A DNA stretch of 18,917 nucleotides, taken from Coriobacteriaceae bacterium. GTDB lineage: Bacteria > Actinomycetota > Coriobacteriia > Coriobacteriales > Coriobacteriaceae. This document shows positions 14,869 through 18,917 of this stretch, piece after piece (within the stretch, counting starts at the first letter, position 1; each line of letters begins with the position of its first letter). Both the position numbers and the translations under genes were made by a program. Below the pieces are notes generated by a model. It saw only the letters and a list, made by a program, of their open reading frames with translations. It did no database searches and was not told the origin of the DNA. The stretch spans positions 1 to 18,917 of the forward strand of contig CABJBO010000034.1 of the NCBI GenBank assembly GCA_902363875.1. The letters run 5' to 3'.

Positions 14869-16632
14869 CTAGTGCTTGCCGCCGTGACTGTTGAGCCAGA
14901 TATTGCGGCCCAGCATAAGCGCCAGCACCAGCGCGCTCACGTAGCCCATAAAGCCAATGACCGGGATACCAAACACAACCGGCTCGATGCGCGCGTAGTA
15001 CACCACCGACGAACCGATAAACAGACCAGCGATCACAATTGCCATCGACATGCGGTCGATAATTCCGCCCAGCTGTCGCAGCGCCTTATCGCTGCTCATG
15101 ATCTGCGTGTTCACCTTAAGCTGGCCGCGCGTGAGCATGCGCGAAGCCAGGCCCAGATACTCGGCCGCCTCGAGCGAGCCTTTTGCTGCGCGATAGCTGC
15201 TCGCGGCAAGATCGCGCCCCATTTCGCGGACGCGCACATAGGTGCTCTTCTCGTTTTTGATGTGCGTCTGGATGATCTGGATCATGTTGACGTTGGGCAT
15301 GTACTCGGTCAGCAGGCCCTCGAGCGTCACCATGCCACGGGCGAACATCGTCACCACACTCGGCAGCTCAACGTCATTTTTGCGTGCCAGATTGAGCAGC
15401 GAGGTCAAAAACTCGCCGATATCCAGGTCCTTAAGATCAAGACCCGCAAAGTCGGCGACGATAAAGTCCAAGTCGGACAAAAAGGCCGAATGGTCGAGCT
15501 CGGCCGAGTCGCCGCGCGTCACGGCAAAGCGCATGAGCGAATCCTTGAGCTTGGACACGTCGCCCTCGGCCACGGCAAAGATCATATCCTTGACGATGCC
15601 GCGGTCATGGCTCGACATGCGCCCGACCATGCCCAGGTCAATAAAGTAGACAATGCCGTCCTTGAGGATAATGTTTCCCGCATGCGGGTCGGCATGGAAA
15701 AAGCCGTCGTCGAGCACCTGCGTCGAGTAGTCCTCGACGATTGCGGCACCGATCTTTTCCAAGTCATAGCCCTCGGCCACCAAGCGTTCAGGATCGGCGA
15801 TCGAAATGCCGTCGACGTAGTCCATAACCACAACGTGCTCGGTGCACAGGTCCAGATAGGATTTAGGACACGTCACGCCATGAACGCTCTTATGGAACTC
15901 GTAGAAGTCGTTGAGGTTTTTGGCCTCGGCCAAAAAGTTGGTCTCCTCGCGAAACGAGGTCCACAACTCCTCGACTACGCCGTGCAGGTCAACAAATTGA
16001 TCGGTGTTGACGAACTTGGAAACGATACGCACCACCGAGCGGATGATATCGATGTCCTGTGCCATAACCTGCTGCGCACCGGGGCGCTGCACCTTGACGG
16101 CCACGTCCTCGCCCGTCACCAGACGAGCGCGGTGCACCTGCGCGAGCGATGCGCTACCAAGCGGATTGGGGTCGATCGCATCGAACATCTCCCCCAGGCG
16201 CAGGCCGTATTCTTCTTCCAGACAACTGAGTACGACCTCGTACGGCACCGGCTCCACGTCGGAGCGCAGACGACGCAGCTCGTCGCAAAAGCGTTGCGGC
16301 AGAATCTCGGACCGGTTGGCCAGAATCTGCCCCATCTTGACGAACATGGGGCCGAGTTCCTCGAGCAGGCGGCGCAAACGAACCGGCGTGAGGTTATCCC
16401 ACACACGGTACTTTTTGACCAGGCGAACAATCTGCCCGATGCGTTCGCGACGACCCGCCGGCGTGAGCTGGTATTCCTCGTCCGGCGCCATCGCGTCGGG
16501 CTCCTCTGGCACCATATCGACAGCGCGCGGCTTCTTGCGAGCGCCCGAGACGGCGGCGTCGACCTCATCGACAACCGCCGCCTCGTCACCCAAGGGATCT
16601 AGATTGTTGTAATCGGTGGTGGAATCTGCCAT
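14869..16632 (-). CDS. ABC1/AarF/UbiB family atypical kinase-like protein
   Basis: The 587-residue product has an acidic N-terminus (1-60) and then the UbiB protein-kinase-like fold. The KxGQ motif is K99-M-G-Q102. A glycine/alanine loop reads NPLGSASLAQVHRA (157-169, where many UbiB proteins have AAAS). The ATP-site lysine is K180 in VAVKVQRPG. H313-A-D-P-H-A-G-N320 and the DFG-like FIDLG (D332) follow. Two membrane segments lie at the C-terminus (about 523-575), the usual layout. UbiB-family proteins are ATPases tied to lipid or quinone metabolism. The partner in this anaerobe is unknown, and a role in isoprenoid-lipid handling is inferred. It starts 8 bases after the phasin-like gene stops, so the two form an operon. 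A terminator follows. Confidence 0.94.
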   Translation of the reverse strand: MADSTTDYNNLDPLGDEAAVVDEVDAAVSGARKKPRAVDMVPEEPDAMAPDEEYQLTPAGRRERIGQIVRLVKKYRVWDNLTPVRLRRLLEELGPMFVKMGQILANRSEILPQRFCDELRRLRSDVEPVPYEVVLSCLEEEYGLRLGEMFDAIDPNPLGSASLAQVHRARLVTGEDVAVKVQRPGAQQVMAQDIDIIRSVVRIVSKFVNTDQFVDLHGVVEELWTSFREETNFLAEAKNLNDFYEFHKSVHGVTCPKSYLDLCTEHVVVMDYVDGISIADPERLVAEGYDLEKIGAAIVEDYSTQVLDDGFFHADPHAGNIILKDGIVYFIDLGMVGRMSSHDRGIVKDMIFAVAEGDVSKLKDSLMRFAVTRGDSAELDHSAFLSDLDFIVADFAGLDLKDLDIGEFLTSLLNLARKNDVELPSVVTMFARGMVTLEGLLTEYMPNVNMIQIIQTHIKNEKSTYVRVREMGRDLAASSYRAAKGSLEAAEYLGLASRMLTRGQLKVNTQIMSSDKALRQLGGIIDRMSMAIVIAGLFIGSSVVYYARIEPVVFGIPVIGFMGYVSALVLALMLGRNIWLNSHGGKH

Positions 16633-16640
16633 CTGCGCTG

Positions 16641-17057
16641 CTACTCGGCCTCTTCGGTATCCTTCGCATCGTCGGGCTCAACGGACTCGACGGGCACCGA
16701 GGTCACGTTGTCCTCGACCGAATCGACGATGTCGCGCACATGGGCCAGGAAGGCCGTACGCTCGGGCGCGGTCATAACGCGGACGCGAGCCAGAATGAGC
16801 TCGTCGAGCACGCGTTGGGCCGCGGTCTCGCCCTGCATGCCCAAGCGCTCGGTCAGATCGGAGATGGTACCGCCGGCCTGCTCGAACATGTCGGACACGC
16901 TGCGGGCGATATCGGGGGTGGCGGTGTCCTTGCGGACCTGCTCGCCTTTGGTGTTAAGGTCGTCGAGGACCTTCTTGCCGCCTTCGACAGCAACGGCGGC
17001 AGCGCCAAAGCCCACGTTGATGGCGCCGTTAACAAGCTGATCGAGTTTCATAACCAT
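16641..17057 (-). CDS. Phasin-like helical protein in operon with the UbiB-like gene
   Basis: The 138-residue product starts MVMKLDQLVNGAINVGFGAAAVAVEGGKK. The pattern is an amphipathic helix followed by long charged helices with an acidic C-terminus. It resembles the phasin-like proteins (COG3937 type) often found next to AarF/UbiB genes. No polyhydroxyalkanoate synthase is seen here, so granule binding should not be assumed. A membrane-surface adaptor for the kinase-like partner is a plausible alternative. A TTG start at 17069 is possible, but the ATG at 17057 has GGAG 6 bases before it and is chosen. A candidate promoter reads TTGTCG and TACAAG with about 18 bases between them, upstream on the minus strand. 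Confidence 0.75.
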   Translation of the reverse strand: MVMKLDQLVNGAINVGFGAAAVAVEGGKKVLDDLNTKGEQVRKDTATPDIARSVSDMFEQAGGTISDLTERLGMQGETAAQRVLDELILARVRVMTAPERTAFLAHVRDIVDSVEDNVTSVPVESVEPDDAKDTEEAE

Positions 17058-17156
17058 GGTTGTCTCCAATCACAAACAACTGCATTGGCGTTCTTGTACC
17101 CAAGATTGAGTGAAAGCGACAAAGCGTTTTAGCGCTATTCGATCGACGGGAAATCC

Positions 17157-18680
17157 CTATCTCACGTTGTCGTTCATCGCGAAAGAGTTCTTCATGGCGC
17201 AGCTCGTGGTGTAGAGCACCTTGCCCAACAGGGCATCGGTCTCCACGCGCACGAGCTCGGCAAACTCCTCGTTGGCGCGTGCAAGCTCGGCAGGCACCTC
17301 GGCCTCGGGCAGAACGGCTACGGCAGCGTCGACGTCATGAATCTGCTTGTGGCCCATGCCGCCGACCTTCTCCTGATAATCCTCGACTGCGCGGCCGCAC
17401 TCATGGAAGCGGACGTCGGCCAGCGCGCCGATCAGGCGGTTGGCCCAATAGAAATTCTCGGACGTCACGCGAGCCTGCGTGTCGGCAAAGTACTCGGGCA
17501 TGGTCTCGACGTTGGCGTACAGCGGAACCAGCGCGTTAAACGAGTTGGAGCCAAAGGCCATCCACTGCACGGCGCGGTAGGCCGGATGCGCATAGGGGCG
17601 CAGCTGCAGCACAGCGAGCTGGCTGTTGCGGTTGATGCCGATGGGGCGATAGGCGCCACGCGTGGCGGGCGTGCCCTTGCTGCCGTAGCAGTCGTACTCC
17701 GTGCCCTGGTAGTGGCTCGAGAGTACGTACTTGATGTCCTCGATGGTCACCTTACGCTCGGGCACGCGGCTCCAGGGGATGTCATCGCTCTCGGGCGTGT
17801 AGTCGGCGTCGGGGCCGTCCCACACATCGCTGGGGTTAAGGCAGCGCTGCATGTACCACGCGCGCGGCGTGTTGTAGACATGGTCGCTGTCGCTGTGCGA
17901 GCCAAAGGCCTCGCGCGGGTTAAAGACCGTCGCCGGGCCGTCGCCATCGACGCCCAGCGTCAGGTCCAGATGCCACTCGGCCATCCAGGCACGCAGGTCG
18001 GCGGAGCACATGTGGTCGGCCTGGGCGCCCTCGGCGTCATCCAGGTCAAAGCTGTCGATACCCAGCTGGTTGGGCATGGTCACATAGGCGTCATCGGGCA
18101 CGCGCTTGGCGATCCAGTGGTGGCCGCCGATGGTCTCGAGCCACCAGATCTCGTCCACGTCGCTAAAGGCGATGCCGTTGTTCTCGTAGGTGCCATAGCG
18201 CTCGAGCAGGTCACCCAGAATGCGTACGCCGTCGCGGGCGGATTTGGCATATGGCAGCACCAGGGTCACCATGTCCTCCTCGCCCAGACCGCCGGGCTGC
18301 GCCGGAACATAGCCGTCCTCGTCCTCGTTGCCCTTGGCGGGCACGTAGTCGACGAGCGGGTCGGCGCCGCGAACGCGCTCGTTGGTGGTGAGCGTCTCGG
18401 TTGCGGACATGCCCACATTGAGCTCGTTGAAACCGGCCTCGGCCCAGATGCCGTGGCCCGGGACAACATCGGGGACGCTCGTGTAGCGCATGGGGTTATC
18501 GGGCAGTTCAACGGTCAGGTGACTCAGGACGCTCGTATAGACGCGCGGCTGCTCGTCGGGATGCACCACGCGCATACGCTTGGGCTCAAACACCCCGTTG
18601 GACGAGTCCTCGTTGCGGGCGACAAGCGTCGACCCGTCGTAGCTCGCATTCTTACCAACCAGAATCGTTGTGCACGGCAT
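17157..18680 (-). CDS. C69 family dipeptidase
   Basis: The 507-residue product belongs to peptidase family C69, N-terminal-nucleophile hydrolases that split dipeptides. The N-terminus reads MPCTTILVGKNASYDGSTL followed by VARNEDS, the family signature. Cys3 would become the nucleophile after removal of the first residues. GHGIWAEAGFNELNVGMSATETL and WWLETIGGHHWIAKRVPDDAY are further landmarks. No signal peptide is present, so it acts in the cytoplasm, probably in peptide use as a nitrogen source. Two ATGs lie 6 bases apart. The one at 18680 has AAGGAGG (18693-18687) 6 bases upstream, while the first overlaps the Shine-Dalgarno region, so 18680 is chosen. It is followed by a 99-base gap before the phasin-like gene and shows no obvious terminator. 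Confidence 0.95.
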   Translation of the reverse strand: MPCTTILVGKNASYDGSTLVARNEDSSNGVFEPKRMRVVHPDEQPRVYTSVLSHLTVELPDNPMRYTSVPDVVPGHGIWAEAGFNELNVGMSATETLTTNERVRGADPLVDYVPAKGNEDEDGYVPAQPGGLGEEDMVTLVLPYAKSARDGVRILGDLLERYGTYENNGIAFSDVDEIWWLETIGGHHWIAKRVPDDAYVTMPNQLGIDSFDLDDAEGAQADHMCSADLRAWMAEWHLDLTLGVDGDGPATVFNPREAFGSHSDSDHVYNTPRAWYMQRCLNPSDVWDGPDADYTPESDDIPWSRVPERKVTIEDIKYVLSSHYQGTEYDCYGSKGTPATRGAYRPIGINRNSQLAVLQLRPYAHPAYRAVQWMAFGSNSFNALVPLYANVETMPEYFADTQARVTSENFYWANRLIGALADVRFHECGRAVEDYQEKVGGMGHKQIHDVDAAVAVLPEAEVPAELARANEEFAELVRVETDALLGKVLYTTSCAMKNSFAMNDNVR

Positions 18681-18917
18681 GCGCATCCTCCTTGAGCGAA
18701 GAAATCAAACGATAACAGTGTATCGCTTCGGCGCAGAAAGGGCGAAACCACGGCGCTGGCAACCCCTGTGGTCAAAAAATGCCAAATATGAGTACTGTCA
18801 CCAATTTAGTAACAGCAATTTTGCTACGCATGGGTGTCGGAAGTCTACATCTGTTCAAAAATTAGGGTGGCGCGCGCAGACGTGGTGTAAGAGCGTCCCG
18901 AGGTCCGTCGCTGCAAG
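18681..18917. other. Intergenic region with an imperfect palindrome
   Basis: No gene is seen in these 237 bases up to the window edge. CTGTCAC (18795-18801) and GTAACAG (18809-18815) form an imperfect hairpin. AGCAATTTTGCT, itself nearly palindromic, follows at 18814-18825. The AT-rich block at about 18770-18825 stands out from the GC-rich flanks and may be a dispersed intergenic element or a promoter/operator for the dipeptidase gene. I could not identify a convincing -35/-10 pair. Confidence 0.35.

Noticed and set aside
14872..16602. 576-codon plus-strand open frame antisense to the UbiB-like gene
   Set aside because: It mirrors the coding frame of a gene with all UbiB motifs; its H/Q/R/D-rich composition is typical of a shadow frame.
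17337..18695. 452-codon plus-strand open frame antisense to the C69 dipeptidase
   Set aside because: The minus strand has the full C69 signature and a strong ribosome binding site; the plus frame has neither.

Overview
The window looks like chromosomal DNA from a GC-rich gut actinobacterium of the class Coriobacteriia, most likely Collinsella or a close relative. This is inferred from gene content and codon bias (class III fructose-1,6-bisphosphatase, C69 dipeptidase, DegV, membrane-tethered DUF4430 proteins, a divergent MetRS); no rRNA or marker gene fixes the species. There are 13 well-supported protein genes, one of them only 56 codons. I see no tRNA, rRNA, CRISPR array, transposase or phage gene.

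Layout. 1-3.1 kb: a DUF3267 membrane metalloprotease-like gene (-) diverges from a methionyl-tRNA synthetase-like gene (+). Related AT-rich intergenic repeats lie at 44-74 and 2937-3056. 3.1-5.7 kb: an RsmB/NOP-type RNA m5C methyltransferase (+), a small membrane protein (-) and a TIM-barrel-like protein (+) with a clear terminator. 5.7-10.0 kb: a DegV protein (-) diverges from fbp (+), which is followed by two tandem GtrA-family membrane proteins and a strong terminator. 10.1-14.8 kb: two membrane-tethered surface proteins (-) with DUF4430/transcobalamin-like domains, behind what reads as a cobalamin riboswitch. 14.8-18.7 kb: an ABC1/UbiB-like kinase with a phasin-like partner, then a C69 dipeptidase (all -).

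The most interesting system is the 10.1-14.8 kb unit. A terminator, a promoter and a B12-type riboswitch precede a 1163-residue surface protein with three DUF4430 domains (the fold family of the C-terminal domain of transcobalamin and intrinsic factor), a beta-propeller, an InlB-type repeat and a C-terminal membrane anchor. A second, N-terminally anchored protein with one DUF4430 domain follows within 9 bases, and a minus-strand terminator closes the unit. I infer a B12-repressed corrinoid-capture system at the surface of a Gram-positive cell, loosely analogous to the beta-propeller protein BtuG of Bacteroides. The first DUF4430 domain is encoded by a block of about 73% GC, against about 57% for the next domain, which suggests domain-level recombination.

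Many long open frames lie antisense to these genes. They follow from the strong GC bias at third codon positions and are left out. Several start codons were moved downstream of the longest possible frame, on Shine-Dalgarno, promoter or riboswitch evidence.
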